Of a DNA stretch of 64,000 nucleotides, positions 24,901 to 35,775 are shown piece by piece. The translations under genes were made by a program, and so were the position numbers. The stretch comes from Apostichopus japonicus (Eukaryota > Echinodermata > Holothuroidea > Aspidochirotida > Stichopodidae), in contig NC_092581.1 in the NCBI RefSeq assembly GCF_037975245.1, forward strand, positions 19,118,303 to 19,182,302, written 5' to 3'. Each line of letters begins with the position of its first letter. Position 1 is the first letter of the stretch. The notes beneath the pieces were generated by a model. The model was not told where the DNA came from. It did not search any database and saw only the letters and a program-made list of their open reading frames with translations.

Positions 24901-27900
24901 AAAATGTCACTTGCAAGCAACGGAAAGTTAACTTTTTCAGATGGCCACACGCAGTTTGGGGCGAGTCTTCAATGCCTTTAACCTAACAAGCACTTGCAGG
25001 GGTACAACAAAGATGCTTCAATTGAGGAACAGTAGAGGTCTAAACCTCATGAATATTCATCAGAATCTATTTCAATTGATAGACTTCCTGGCCAATATCA
25101 AGATGAAATTCTCTTCTCCTTAAAGTCACTATTTTGATATGCTGAATATGTAATTGGTAATTAATTTGTTTGTTAATACCTTTAAAGTAGCTCCAAATAT
25201 TTCAATACGTCGTTAGCCTCAGCACTAGACAACCGTGACGATACCGTCCCTTATATGCAAAGGAGGTACCTCTGCTTTAAAATTGGCAGCTCTAAGCCAA
25301 CTGTTACTTTTGAGTTTGAGCAACGTTTATATATCCTCGTGATTCTATACAACAGTACATAAAGTGCACCAAACACAATAGTCAAACATACTGTCTAGGA
25401 ACAGAACTTGCGACAGCAAACGGGATACTCTTCTGCTTTCACATTACTCTGATAAACAGTAAGAGTTCAAAGGTCATCCTCACCTACACAGTTATCGCAA
25501 ATGCTACAATGAGAAGCTCTCGGTGGTCTAAATATCCTACAGGTGTAGCAGAATTTTAAGGTCAGGCTGACCCCATTAACAGTGACCTCCTTTATCCTGG
25601 GTGGCGGCCTGTATGTAGGATTGTCCTGCTTAGGAACTTCTGCAAAACAAAAGCAAAATTAAATAAAAAATAAATAAAAAAAATTCATGCAAGATCATCA
25701 TCACACTTTATGCCACTCCATCTTTGCATTCCACCTTTTTCTTCGTTTTCCAGAGAATACAAAAATAGATTATTTTGAATATCATATCTTTCATTACAAA
25801 AAAGCCTATATGTAATTTATCAAGTTGCTACACAGCTTTGAATATGTGTCATGCATGGCATATCATATGTATGGTTTATTGTGAACAAAGTCAACAGTGT
25901 TTTCCATATTTTCTGAGGAAAGTTTTCAAACATTTCAAAACCTGCTACCTACTAGCAAATGTTTTGCCTGACATTTTGCAACATTTAGACATGTACAAAG
26001 CAATGATGGGAACTTGCCATGTCAAGCCAGAAGACATTTTACATTCCATGATAACAGAACCATTGTGAAATGTCAAACAGGGTACAACTAACATTTCCAC
26101 AACAATCAAGATGCTACAAATATATGCAAATAAAATGCAAATCAATATGGCAGTATATATCTATAATTATTGTGTACAAAAGCCTTAGTATTTGTTTACT
26201 TAACAGTTAACACTAAAACCTTTGTACTATCAAGCACCACTTTAACAATGCCATGGAAAGGAAATTCATAGTCACACTGCAAACAGTATGTTGTTGTTTT
26301 CAGAAAGAGCTACTGTACAACTTGAAACAGAATTCTGCCTGTCTAAGAATCTTACTATCATTTTTTAATTAATTTTTTAATCTAAGGACCTTCCAAAGGC
26401 AATGTTTAACTTTTTTGTCTTTTAATGTCGCTGTTATGATACTGAGATTATTTGGCAATAAAAGTCTAGTCATGAATATGCATGAATATGCAAAATGGTC
26501 TTATACAGCAGTCTCTTTAAAAAAAAATTGGTTTTGTAAAGATGTACCGATGTTTTTTTCAATGTCTGCTGCCTCATCGGCCGTAGCTCTAGGAATGATT
26601 CCCGGATCAGACATACCGGCCCACAGGAGATTCGAAAGACTCAGGATGTATAAAATAGCGCCGACGATGGGGATAGACCAGTGAACCTCTTGAGCTAAAT
26701 ACACACAGCTGCAAAATAACAAGGTTGAAGCTAGTAACAAAATAAAGTACTCAATAATACACACACAGATAGTATGAACTTCTATTCTTGTTGGTTGAGG
26801 AGAGGATCAAGATCACTCCCTCCTCCCCTGCACCCTCCTCCCCTGCACCCTCCCACCCTAACCCCCCCCCTCATGATAACAGATAACAGAGAGAGAAATA
26901 CAAATGCTACAACTTCAGATAGTTGCATTTCGTATGCACAGAAAAAAAATCATAGACAATGACTGACTTGTAGATTTTTTCCCAACAATGGATTTAATAG
27001 TTTTGTCATGCATTAGTCTTTTTGTGGTTTCAGACATTCTGCTTTTGCATAATTCATTCCTTCATTAAATTAAATCACATTCCTGAGTCACAAAAAAGAA
27101 GTGGACCCTGGATGTAATTTTTCTAATTGCTTATCCAATTTGTAACCAAATTTTATATCCAGCCAGATTCCCCCCCCCCCAAATCTGGCCAAATGCCAGG
27201 TTTGAGGAATTCCTCCAATTCAGCAGGAATTCAGACTGGACTTGAAATCTGGTGCACCTATAGATAAAATTTATTTCAAGGTTGGCTAGTACCAGACAGT
27301 TCAAGTTCCTCCTAAAAAAGAATTCACATGGTGAGAGTACTGTTCAGTATTAAAACAATGACGATAAGTAACTATTTAGACTTTCTTCTATACTTGTAGT
27401 AAAATGTGAAAAGCAGGGAAAAATTTTTTAACGGTCCTCCGATTGTCCTAGACGACAACATTTCTGTCTGGACGACCAAAATCAGCTGTGGATGTTGTTC
27501 AGCAGACGACTAGTCACACCAATTTCAGAATTCATTGTAATTCCCAAACAGGTAAAATGAAAAATTCCCTCCGATACTTTGGAGATACTGAAATAAAACA
27601 AACATAGTCGTAGACCTCTGATCCACCTGAAAGGGGCTTTGTACTGGCCCATAGCTGGTTCTGATCCACAAACCTACACATCCCTCCTACAGTGTGTATA
27701 TTGGTCATTCTTTGTTATTTTGCTACAATTCTTTGGACAACCAAATTCACTCTTCGTACAACCGGGTCTAAAGATTCAATTGTTCAGGAAGAGAATCCTT
27801 AAAACTTTGCCCTGACTTTTCCTAATGAATGTTAGTATCCAGTAATATAAAAGTCAAGAACAGAAACATGTTTGTATGCTAGAAAGAGGACATTTAACTT

Positions 27901-28192
27901 ACTCAAAGGCAAAATACAAGGCTCCACCAAAGATGAACAGACCAACTGTAAGAAAGAAGAAGCCTTTATCCCTCCCCATCATGATGTGTCCTCCGCAATG
28001 GAAAGTGTTCTTTCCGGGGAAGACTTCATATTTTCTCTTGCCGATGTGTGACATGGCACTGGTTTCTAAGGCTGAGTACCCAGTCCGACTGATAGCACTG
28101 GTTGCTGGCACATGAAGGGGTGAAACAGCAGCTGAACTGGGACCATCTGTCAGGCCCACCGTATCGTGCTGAGGGTTGTCTGGGCCGGACAT
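15973..28192 (-). CDS. ZDHHC14-like: DHHC palmitoyltransferase, ZDHHC9/14/18 group, multi-exon
   Basis: Membrane S-acyltransferase that palmitoylates cytosolic cysteines, in this family usually at Golgi or plasma membrane. Firm coding exons (minus): 28192-27903, 26708-26548, 25639-25484, 23242-23105, 19279-19185, 18228-18119, 17549-17441 and 16047-15973 (stop). Phases agree throughout, and the direct model encodes 377 residues (human ZDHHC9 has 364). Features: two N-terminal membrane segments (about 77-97 and 107-126), an SDPGIIPRA block (about 130-138), the cysteine-rich domain from Cys181 with DHHC at 206-209 (catalytic Cys209), membrane segments at about 222-245 and 251-273, TTNE at 276-279, and the family's LCGP...SLIDRRG tail. 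The model joins TM3 to TM4 through a luminal loop about 20 residues shorter than in relatives; a candidate missing exon (20330-20276) has a frame conflict. Acceptors CATAG/AG at 19280/19278 permit either phase. An upstream acceptor at 28394-28395 and donor at 29603-29602 indicate a 5'UTR intron. The C-terminal exon is recognised by splice site, phase and stop rather than similarity. Confidence 0.93.
18800..19118 (+). mobile_element. hAT-like non-autonomous element, copy 1
   Basis: 319 bp with terminal inverted repeats CAGGGATGTGCTCA and TGAGCACATCCCTG. The flanking 8-mers TACATATA (18792-18799) and TACATACA (19119-19126) match at 7 of 8 positions, as expected of an aged hAT-type target duplication. 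No transposase. It lies in a ZDHHC intron and carries GGGCGGC-rich repeats near its right end. Confidence 0.75.
19507..19895 (+). mobile_element. tRNA-derived SINE
   Basis: The head shows an RNA polymerase III A box (TGGTCAAGTGG, 19517-19527) and B box (GGTTCGAGCCC, 19561-19571) at tRNA-like spacing. A body follows with the widespread SINE segment CTTGGGCAAGGCACTTTATC, then an (ATT)n tail at about 19870-19894. The head no longer folds as a full tRNA and is followed directly by SINE body, so it is not scored as a tRNA gene. Flanking TTCACA on both sides is a possible short target duplication. Located inside a ZDHHC intron. Confidence 0.85.
20080..20549 (+). mobile_element. hAT-like non-autonomous element, copy 2 (ends related to copy 1)
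   Basis: Starts CAGGAATGTGCCCAGG and ends GTGGGCACATCCCTG, close to the termini of the copy at 18800-19118; both share CTGGGAGAGG near the left and CCGCCCAGTGCCGCCCAG near the right. It is about 150 bp longer, the centre is unrelated and contains the candidate ZDHHC exon at 20276-20330, and flanking 8-mers do not match. It may therefore be two separate end fragments rather than one insertion. Confidence 0.55.
20276..20330 (-). other. Candidate ZDHHC exon with frame conflict
   Basis: Bounded on the minus strand by acceptor CTTACAG and donor CAG|GTACGT. In the phase required by the preceding exon it reads [10 protein letters not shown] and then hits TGA; one frame over it continues [10 protein letters not shown]. 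Together these resemble the luminal-loop segment of vertebrate ZDHHC9/14 that is missing from the direct exon model. At 55 nt it cannot restore phase without an indel. Possible explanations are a homopolymer error in TCTTTGAAA, a decayed exon that is now skipped, or coincidence. Confidence 0.4.
20552..20620 (+). mobile_element. SINE/LINE 3'-tail fragment
   Basis: AAGCGCTTTGAGGCCTTTGC, then a CTCTATAAATATT segment and an (ATT)n run, the usual 3' end of short retroelements in invertebrate genomes. No A/B boxes remain. Confidence 0.5.
20905..20990 (+). repeat. Short tandem repeat, about 18-bp unit
   Basis: Four to five copies of a TGACTCATTCCAATTGA-like unit with single-base variation. Confidence 0.75.
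21026..22335 (+). repeat. Minisatellite, about 87-bp unit, about 15 copies
   Basis: Head-to-tail array of a unit containing CTTGGACAAAAGTATGGTGA, CTGTTACACATTACGGCAAC, AATAATTGAATAAAACAAC and ATGTTTTGGCACTAAATGTA. Unit lengths vary by a few bases through CAA-triplet indels. Minus-strand open frames within it are repeat-encoded and not genes. It occupies much of the ZDHHC intron upstream of the TM4 exon. Confidence 0.95.
23245..23630 (-). mobile_element. Non-LTR retrotransposon 3' end (CR1/L2-like), fragment 1
   Basis: Minus-strand frame ending at TAA (23380-23378) reads a C-terminal ORF2 signature: [21 protein letters not shown] and [13 protein letters not shown]. It is followed by a short 3'UTR and an (ATT)-rich tail reaching 23245, next to a ZDHHC splice acceptor. 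5'-truncated, with no RT catalytic domain left. Confidence 0.75.
23641..24049 (-). mobile_element. Non-LTR retrotransposon 3' end (CR1/L2-like), fragment 2
   Basis: Minus-strand frame has [41 protein letters not shown] and FNFPERTQ, the conserved C-terminus of CR1/L2-type ORF2. It then runs into a (TTA)n tail at about 23641-23660. 5'-truncated; lies directly upstream of fragment 1 in the same orientation. Confidence 0.8.
24290..24510 (+). repeat. Tandem duplication, about 115-bp unit
   Basis: The block starting TGTACCAATGTGTAGATATT at about 24293 recurs at about 24406, each followed by TTTCCTTATTTCTA and TTTCCTACACTGGTT. Two copies with small differences. Confidence 0.75.
24603..24981 (+). 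mobile_element. MITE with terminal inverted repeats, copy A
   Basis: 379 bp bounded by TTAA at 24603-24606 and 24978-24981. Ends are inverted repeats of the form TTAAAGG..TGAAGACTCGC. The TTAA borders suggest a piggyBac-type element but copy B does not keep both. An open frame inside (24754-24981) belongs to the repeat. Located in a ZDHHC intron; copy B is the reverse complement at 33528-33895. Confidence 0.75.
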
Positions 28193-28393
28193 GTGGTGGT
28201 AAACAATACTTCTTTGTCACAAGGCAACCAACCACAAGGTATAACAGAGGAAGGATCACTTTGACTGGCCTTCACTTTCTACTGGCAAACAATTGATTGT
28301 AATGCAAAGAACTCAATCCAGGAATCCGCAGCACTTGCAAATAATGAAAATAGTTTTCTTGTTAGGCAGCAGACTCTGTTCTCATTATTCTAC

Positions 28394-29603
28394 CTAAAAA
28401 GAACAACAGGGTTTAAAGGCTTAAAAAATTGTTATCATACTGATATTGGATCTGATTTTGCATTGAAAAATTTCCATTCCACATAGAAATGGTGCTTTTG
28501 ATGCAGTACCTTTGATACACAATTTGTAATACACACGAGGCCACTGCATACACTGTTACTTAGCTTGAGCCACACCCACACTGATAATATTACCTCCTGC
28601 AAATGCAAGTATGAAGGAAAAATCTGGATGGTCAAGGTATATTATGTAATAAAGGCCTAGTAGCTGTTGATCTTGTTTAACAGAAAATTTCAGATAAGAA
28701 CTTCAAGTTTTTAAACTATTGACACTGCAATTTGAAGTTAACAACATATCTTGATTTAGGATGTGCACAAAACAAACCATGATTTGATAAATATGATACA
28801 AAAAGAACCCAGGGTAGTCTAACATTCTTGTTTGGCCTAACCTGTGAATTAGCCTAGCCTATGTCTAAGCCACAAACCACTAATTAGTATTACTACTAGT
28901 ATATTACTAGGCCTACATGCTCTATGATAACGCCTAAAGTAGTGCTAACACCATCAGCCAGTGTCATTCTGAGTAACATTTTAGTATAGGCCTTCTGTAG
29001 TGTATGCCAAACAAAATGCAGGGCATCCAGTGCGAGTGTTCGACATTTACATGAATGCAAATCGTAATAAATCTGTGAATCAAACTGGTAAGTCAGTCAT
29101 AGATACACAACGAACGAACATAAATGACAAGGTCAACTGTTTCTCAAACAATCGATTGAGTTAGGTCGAACTTAGATAAGTTTACTGATCATAGTATTAT
29201 GACTAGCCTACTTTTTCGCAATTAAATATAAGTTAGCTATTAATATACGTTACAATCAATACAGTAGCCTTACGAATGAGTAACGTAAGAAGAATACGAG
29301 CCTGTGTAAGCCTCCTGAGAATACTACTGATAAAAATGATTTGTAATGACATTAATGATAGAAACCGATAAAATATTCAAGATAATTTTATTATATGACC
29401 ATTAAAGGAGTTTCATTATATGACAACAACAAAAAAAATCAAGAGAACTCACAACTAGGCGGACCTCCTTCGCGAGTACGAGTAGGCTTAGGACACCGCA
29501 CAGTACACTAGCTATCATATATATCACACTTTACAGTATAAAAAACGCACTGTAATGTCCTGTACGGTGAACAACATACACTGCGTATTCAGTTGTTACT
29601 CAC
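28394..29603 (-). other. First intron of the ZDHHC gene (5'UTR intron)
   Basis: A strong donor (AACG|GTGAGT, minus strand, exon end 29604) and an acceptor (TTCTTTTTAG, exon start 28393) bracket about 1.2 kb with no recognised element. The donor and acceptor are seen directly; that they pair is inferred. Confidence 0.55.
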
Positions 29604-30502
29604 CGTTGCATTGTGGAAGCACAGGAACAACGTTTCAATTTTGCGTCCGCTTTGTAGTCTACAACATTTACGTCACAAGCCACATTTCCACCGTACATAA
29701 TGAAAAGTTCAAATGGCCCTAGAGCAGGGTTGTCCAACCTTTTGCAGAGGAGGGTCACATGGAATGATTATGATGAAGGAGGGGGCCGCATGAACCCAAG
29801 GCAACAAAATGTGAGTACTGCGCGTGGAGCGCAGTGGTTTATTTTCCTTCCTGGTAAAACATCTTGGCGGGCCGGGCGCAACCCTGCGGCGAGCCGGACT
29901 GTGGCCCGCGGGCCGTAGGTTGGACAACCCTGCCCTAGAGTCTGTCAGTGTTACATAAAGTGAAGCGAAAAGAAGCATCTCTTGATGGCAGAGCTGTTTA
30001 GTAGAGTCCACTAGTTCCTCTGATGGATAACACAATCTCAGTATACTTCTCTAGCTCTAGAACCTCCATTCCTGTTTTCTTCAAGCTTGTTGTGGCGGAA
30101 GAGGGTTTCAAACAATCAAACTGGAGGGGTACAGCCTTTGACTTTTGAGGAGCAGTGGGTCACCTTACTTTTATTTGATGGTCATACCCCAAACTTACCT
30201 CAAGACTGTCTAATACTTCCCAAAAATTGGATCATCAAATGTGATCAAATTTAATGAGGATTCATCTGTTCATTTCCCCAAGCGCCAAATAAAAACGACT
30301 TGAAGCAAGCAGACGTTTCAGCCTATCAAGTGAAGGTATTCTACAATGAAGTACTGTACATGTCCAGTGGTAGCAAAAATTATAGATCTGTGGTTGCTTG
30401 TAGTTCTGTGGTAGCACTTACAGGCGTATACAAATATAGTACGGCAGCCTAATCCGCGAAGTGCAGTAAGGCGACAGCGATCAGTTTTGTTCGTTCAATA
30501 TC
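29604..30502. promoter_or_regulatory. Shared upstream region of the divergent ZDHHC and TMEM242 genes
   Basis: The ZDHHC 5'UTR exon ends at 29604 on the minus strand and the TMEM242 start codon is at 30503 on the plus strand, leaving about 900 bp between them. TTACGTCA at 29668-29675 (TGACGTAA on the minus strand) is a CRE-like site close to the presumed ZDHHC start. No TATA box was seen on either side. A hAT MITE (29725-29932) lies inside. Bidirectional activity is an inference from geometry. Confidence 0.5.
29725..29932. mobile_element. hAT MITE with perfect 8-bp target duplication
   Basis: 208 bp. Terminal inverted repeats CAGGGTTGTCCAACCT and AGGTTGGACAACCCTG, flanked on both sides by CCCTAGAG (29717-29724 and 29933-29940). 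CAGGG ends plus 8-bp duplications are the hallmark of hAT elements. GC-rich interior with GGCCCGCGGGCC and no coding capacity. Confidence 0.92.
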
Positions 30503-32427
30503 ATGAGTGGATCAATTTCGGATGAAAACCTTGCTTTGCCTAGCAAGCCCAGAACTTACTTAAAAGGTTTTCCTTTATTCGCTTTTTTTTTGTTGCACTT
30601 TATCAAATTTTCTCAGCTTTTAAATTCTGCTTCAAGTAGAGTTAGACAAATGAAGTTTTATGCAGGGAGTTCTTATGGAATGCCTAACTGCAGTTACTGA
30701 GTTAGCTATATGACACATGACAGTATGGATATGAAGCTGTATAGCATAACGTATGAAATTATTAAATTTTTCCTTACATCATGTTTCACTTAGTTGCACC
30801 GACCAAATGCAATACATGGACTTATGCAAGGAACTAAATTCTTAGGAGGAGTGGACAGTGTCAGGGGGTGGGAAGGTAGACCAATAAAAGGGATTTAGGG
30901 AAATTACAGTATGACCCCACCCCCCCCCCCTGTCTACACACCATCCCGGGCCTTTGTTAGCATGCTTTCAATTCATATTACACAGGTAGAACACTTTAGC
31001 TACATTGGTATTGATTTGTACATTTATTTGTTTTACGTCGAATAGAATACAAATCTGTATAAGTTATATGCATATGGATTCTTATTGTCTTATCAGAGGG
31101 GTTATTTCTTGGAAGTGTGGCGTGCTTAGGGGTAATTGGAGGTTTCGCCATGACAGTTGCCCGGGTCAAGAAGAGAAATCCTGCTAGTTTTATGAAGGTA
31201 CGTCTGTTTTCTGCGTTTTCTAGGTTTGTTGAAATTCAATTTTGAACCGGTATAGCTTTCTGTCTGAATTTATTGTAAAGTATTATGAGTAAACCCCATT
31301 GATATGCTTTTGTTTTATTTCATACATGGTATCTTTCTTTCATTAATGGAAGAAGTTGATGATAGTTTATTTTTCAATGAATCGACAATCTGTAATTTAA
31401 AAATCATTCAAATCATTTTGAAAATCAGTTCAGTAATAGTCTTACCAATTTGTAAGTAATAAGTCATTTTTGCAATTTCATTTTCTATATAGTAATTAGG
31501 TGTTCTCTTAAAGATATGAATACAGAAATGGATAGAACCAATATCGTCATGTCATCTTGTGTTTTGTAGGGTGTGCTTGCAAACCCAGAGCTGGACCAGA
31601 TGGAGAGTGGCACATCAGTTGGCCTGAGGGCTCTTGGATGGGGGACTGTCTTTGCATTGACTGGAGTTGGAACGTTAAGCTTTGTAACCTGCAAACTGAT
31701 TGGAGTTAGTTCAGTAAGTCTACATAAGATCTGTAAATCAAACAAATACATCCATCAACTTTTCTTTATTTCTTTTTTGTATATAACTAATCAGAACTCA
31801 ATCATTATTTCTACAAAAATTATTTTACCAATCATAAAAAAAAAATGTATAAGAAGTTATGAATATTTAAATACTTCAAAGGATTGTAATAAAGGATTTA
31901 AAATTCCATTTTGAATTAAAAGTGCAGCTGCCTACAAATAAAGGATTTTCAAAAAAGTGTTATTCTTAAACGAAGAGTGATATTGCAGGATTTACTAAAA
32001 TTATAGCTTGTCTTTTTGCACTTATAGTATCCACAGGAGGATAATATTCAGATTGCAATGGTGAATTATTATGAAAGGACTTGTGTGTGAAATTGCAATG
32101 TTCTTTTTAGTTGCCTGTATCACTTGCAGACTGTGCAAAATGAAATTTCAGTCATTTGTCTGTTATGTCCAAGCCAACAGAAATACCTTTCCATGACAAA
32201 AATAGCTTTTCATTTTTGTACCCTCTGTTTGTGAGGTATTTTCCCACAGGAAATTGTAGTGACTCTTGTTGCATTGTATCATGTTCTCTCATATCAAACA
32301 GGTTGAAGAGTTTAAAGTAAAATTCCAGTCGGTTGCACCAGAAATCAGGAGAAATGATGCTGCAGAAGTAGAAGCAACAATGTCTGAGCTTCAATCTGGA
32401 ATCTTTGATGAAAAAGATGGCGGTTGA
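30503..32427 (+). CDS. TMEM242: TMEM242, mitochondrial ATP synthase assembly protein homologue
   Basis: Four coding exons: 30503-30566, 31097-31197, 31570-31713 and 32302-32427 (TGA). They join in phase to 144 residues, close to human TMEM242 (141). Two membrane segments are visible (about 23-43 and 79-99). The family block LRALGWGT, a following FALTGVGTLSF segment and the KKRNPASFMKG loop align with human RALGWGS...GVGVISF and KKKSPEWFNKG. The human protein is an inner-membrane factor that helps build the ATP synthase c-ring and contacts complex I assembly factors; the same role here is inferred. The first donor is weak (AAAAG|GTTTTC) but is the only one fitting phase and similarity. The gene is divergent from the ZDHHC gene, with a MITE between. 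Confidence 0.93.
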
Positions 32428-32828
32428 AGAGAATACAGCGAGACGGAAAAAACCCAGATCTGACGAAAAGTAAAGGGCTATGCAGAAGAGAAAAATTCAG
32501 TTGTGCCACTGAGGTCAAGAATTAAGTGTGACTGTTACATTTAATGTCACCAGTATGGACCACAAATATGCTAGAATGATTGCTTATGGTCACTCATTCT
32601 CAAACTTCAACGGACATTTTGGCTGTGACCCTCAAAGGGTGTCTTCCTCACTGAAAATATCTAATCATTTAATCAGATTTTTCACGGCATCTGAGAATAA
32701 TTTGTAGAGTACTTTTAGAAATATTTAGCAATTTTAGTACTCTTCCATTTTGGGGCCTAAAATTCAATGGCCTATCATGTTTTAAGCTGTCGGTGTGTTA
32801 CATTATTCACCCAAACAAATATTACAAC

Positions 32829-32834
32829 AATAAA
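32829..32834 (+). terminator. Polyadenylation signal of TMEM242
   Basis: AATAAA about 400 nt past the TMEM242 stop codon, at a plausible 3'UTR length. Confidence 0.5.
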
Positions 32835-33527
32835 CAACTTGAAAAAATTATCCGCTAAGCTCTTAGGAGTTATAACCATGAACTGACACACATGTGCTGT
32901 ATTCTTTTGATGTATTAGAATTTATAGTTACTAAGTTTGTCATTATATCACTGACTTCATCCAGTTTATTTTCATGGAAAATCTTTGACTGAAACTCTTT
33001 TTGATTGCACAGTAAAAAATTCATTTGCAGGCCACACCAACTGGTAACATACATGAAAGGGTGACTTAAGGGACAAATTTAAAATTGATGTTGTTATGTA
33101 CATCAACACCCACTGCTATGGGTCCACGTTTGATTTTCATAACACTGTAAATTTTTGAGAAGTGATCCTTCAGACAAATGAGAGTGTCGTCAGATAAAGT
33201 GACTGGACTGTTAAGTCTAAATATCCAGACCATTCGGTCAGTTTCTCAGATGCAACACAAATTTCAATAGGGAAACAAAAGATGGTCTCAAATGACATGT
33301 TTACAATACATTACAAACTTGTCAAAGACAAGTGGTGTAAAATGTCATCCAAGGGTGATCTCTTGTTTCTATGAAGTTAAAAGAAGATGTTTTGGTTAAA
33401 TCATTAGAATTTTATAGAGCAATGGATTAACATCAACATGTAGACCTGCACTGAGGAGCCAATTACATCATCATTTTTTTATTGAACTATAAAATATTAA
33501 GACTAAAATTCTACCTCAAGTCATCTT
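32835..33527. other. No gene recognised
   Basis: Unique AT-rich sequence between TMEM242 and MITE copy B. No coding or repeat signature seen. Confidence 0.4.
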
Positions 33528-33895
33528 TTAGAGGCATTGAAGACTCGCCCCAAACCGCGTGCTGCCATCTGAAAAAGTTAACTTTCTGTTGCTCGTAAGT
33601 GACGTTTTGTTAGTGTCGCTACAAAATGCAGACAGTAATGAAATGTGATACCATGTTATCTTTAGCTGGACCTGAGATGTCCATCGCTGTATCGTTTGTA
33701 TACTGTGCTGTGGGTATTGACCGCAGCTGTATGTAGTGACTGTACACTAGTGTCTAATTACCCACGGTAGCAAGCTCTGTGTGTATTTTCTGGGATCGAC
33801 GGTGGTGTTTAGCACTTCTGTTTCACCTCATTTGAAACTAGGTCAAATTACCGGCATTAGACGTTTCTTTTTGCGCGAGTCTTCACACCCTTTAA
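33528..33895 (-). mobile_element. MITE, copy B (inverted relative to copy A)
   Basis: Near-complete reverse complement of the element at 24603-24981, sharing the GAAGACTCGC ends and internal CTGGACCTGAGATGTCCATC. It is about 368 bp, with TTAG at the left and TTAA at the right edge, so the target duplication is not cleanly preserved. Confidence 0.75.
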
Positions 33896-34868
33896 GACAT
33901 GGTAATTAACCATAGCTCAATGTGGTTTTAAATACCAGAAAACATTGTTTTACATTTTGGTCTTAGCATCACTATTATGATATCAACCAATATTCTTTTT
34001 AACATTATAGGGAATGGAGGAGTTTATTAGCTGCATTTCTATTTCTGTAGGTTATGAGAGAATTTATGATCCTTGAATATTGATAAGATTTGATGAAAGG
34101 AAGGTTATATTGTTTTGACATTGTAACACAAGGATAAGGTGGGATATGTTTTCAAGGAACGAATGTATTGTGCAACTGTTACGAAAATGAATGTACCTTA
34201 TACAAATCATTAATAGCAAACTGTGCAGAATTAATCTCTTTATTAATTGTCTTTACTTGAAACAAAAGGTCTGCTGTAGAATATGTGACTCATAAATTAA
34301 CATTCCACATATTACTGTACACTTGATCATCAGTATTCTTCGAATCTGATGTACTCTTTATCTGCTCTACTATTGAATATGCATCTGCCTGGTAGCTCAC
34401 ATGTTAAAGAAATTTAGAGCAAATTAATTTCTGACATACTTTTAGTTTTGTATTACATCATCAGCAGAACCCTGCATTGTAGGGATGGAAGTATGTTTAG
34501 AAAACAATGCTGAGGATTTGCTTGAAGGTGAGGATGTTGCAAAATCCATAAAACTTAACCTGTGCATTCCATGTCAACCAAGAAACCAACCAGTGTTATC
34601 CAAAGATTACATTGTCTCTAAGAGAGAGATAAACTTTAATCTAATATGCTGATATACTACACTGTTAAATTTGGTCCTCTTTCTCCATTTTCTTGTTCCC
34701 CACCCTATTCATCCATTATCATGCACCTCCTTTTTCCTGGACTTGACTCTCACCTTACCCTTGTGCGTGTGACAGGGTTTGCTAATGAGGTCATATGATT
34801 CTAGCCTTAATAATCCTGGGGATTGGTCACTTAAGACGAAGAATTGGGCTGGACGAAAATGCTGTGAA
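33896..34868. other. No gene recognised
   Basis: AT-rich intergenic sequence. The last tens of bases before 34869 may be a degenerate start of the adjacent satellite. Confidence 0.4.
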
Positions 34869-35775
34869 GTGCTTGACCAATTTAAATGACCACTACATCA
34901 TGACTTCTTAAATTAATGTAAAGGGACTATGTAAAAGCATTGGGCCCCAATCAGTCCAGCACCCCTTGGATCACCTAACCAATTGGTAACATGAACTCTC
35001 AGGACATTGTAGAAGAGTACCATAATGCGTCTTGCCCGGTCCAAAGAGTGCTTGACCAATTTAAATGACCACTACACCATCAATTCTTAAATGAATACAA
35101 AGGGACCGCAAAAAAGCTTATGGCCTTATTCAAGACCAGCACGTCTTCAACCACCTAACCGATTGGTGTAATGAACTCTAAGGACAATGTAGAAGAGTAC
35201 CCTTATGCCTCTTGCCCGGTCCAAAGATTGCTTGACCAATTTAAATGACCACTACATGACTTCTAAAATAAGTGTAACACGACAACGAATAAAAAACATT
35301 TGGGCCCTAATCAAGACCAGCATGCCTTGGACCACCTAACCAATGGTTATATGAGCTCTACTGATAATGTAGAAGAGTCCATACTGCATCTTGCCGGATT
35401 CAAAAAGTGCTTGACCAATGTAACTGACCACTACATCATCACTTCTTAAATGAGTGTAACAGGACCTCAGAAAATTTTTGGGCCCTAATCCATCCAGCAT
35501 GCCTTGGATCACCAAACCGATGGGTCATATGAATTCTAATGACATTGTAGAAGAGTAGGCCTACCATAAGGTGTCTTGCCCGGTCCAAAGAGTGCTTGGC
35601 CAATTTAATTGACCACTACACCGTCACTTCTAAAATGAATACAAAGGGACCACGAAAAAGCTTTGGGCCCTAATCAAGACCAGCACGTCTTGGACCACCT
35701 ATCCAATTTGCGTAATGAACTCTAAAGACAATGTAGAAGGGTACTATAATGCGTTTTGCCCGGTCTAAATCGTCT
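34869..35775 (+). repeat. Satellite-like array, about 180-bp unit, five copies
   Basis: GTGCTTGACCAATTTAAATG recurs at about 34869, 35048, 35228, 35407 and 35592. Each unit also carries a GGGCCCTAATCA segment, a GACCACCTAACC segment, CATTGTAGAAGAGTACC and TCTTGCCCGGTCCAAAGA. Copies differ by about 10-15% by eye. Confidence 0.92.
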
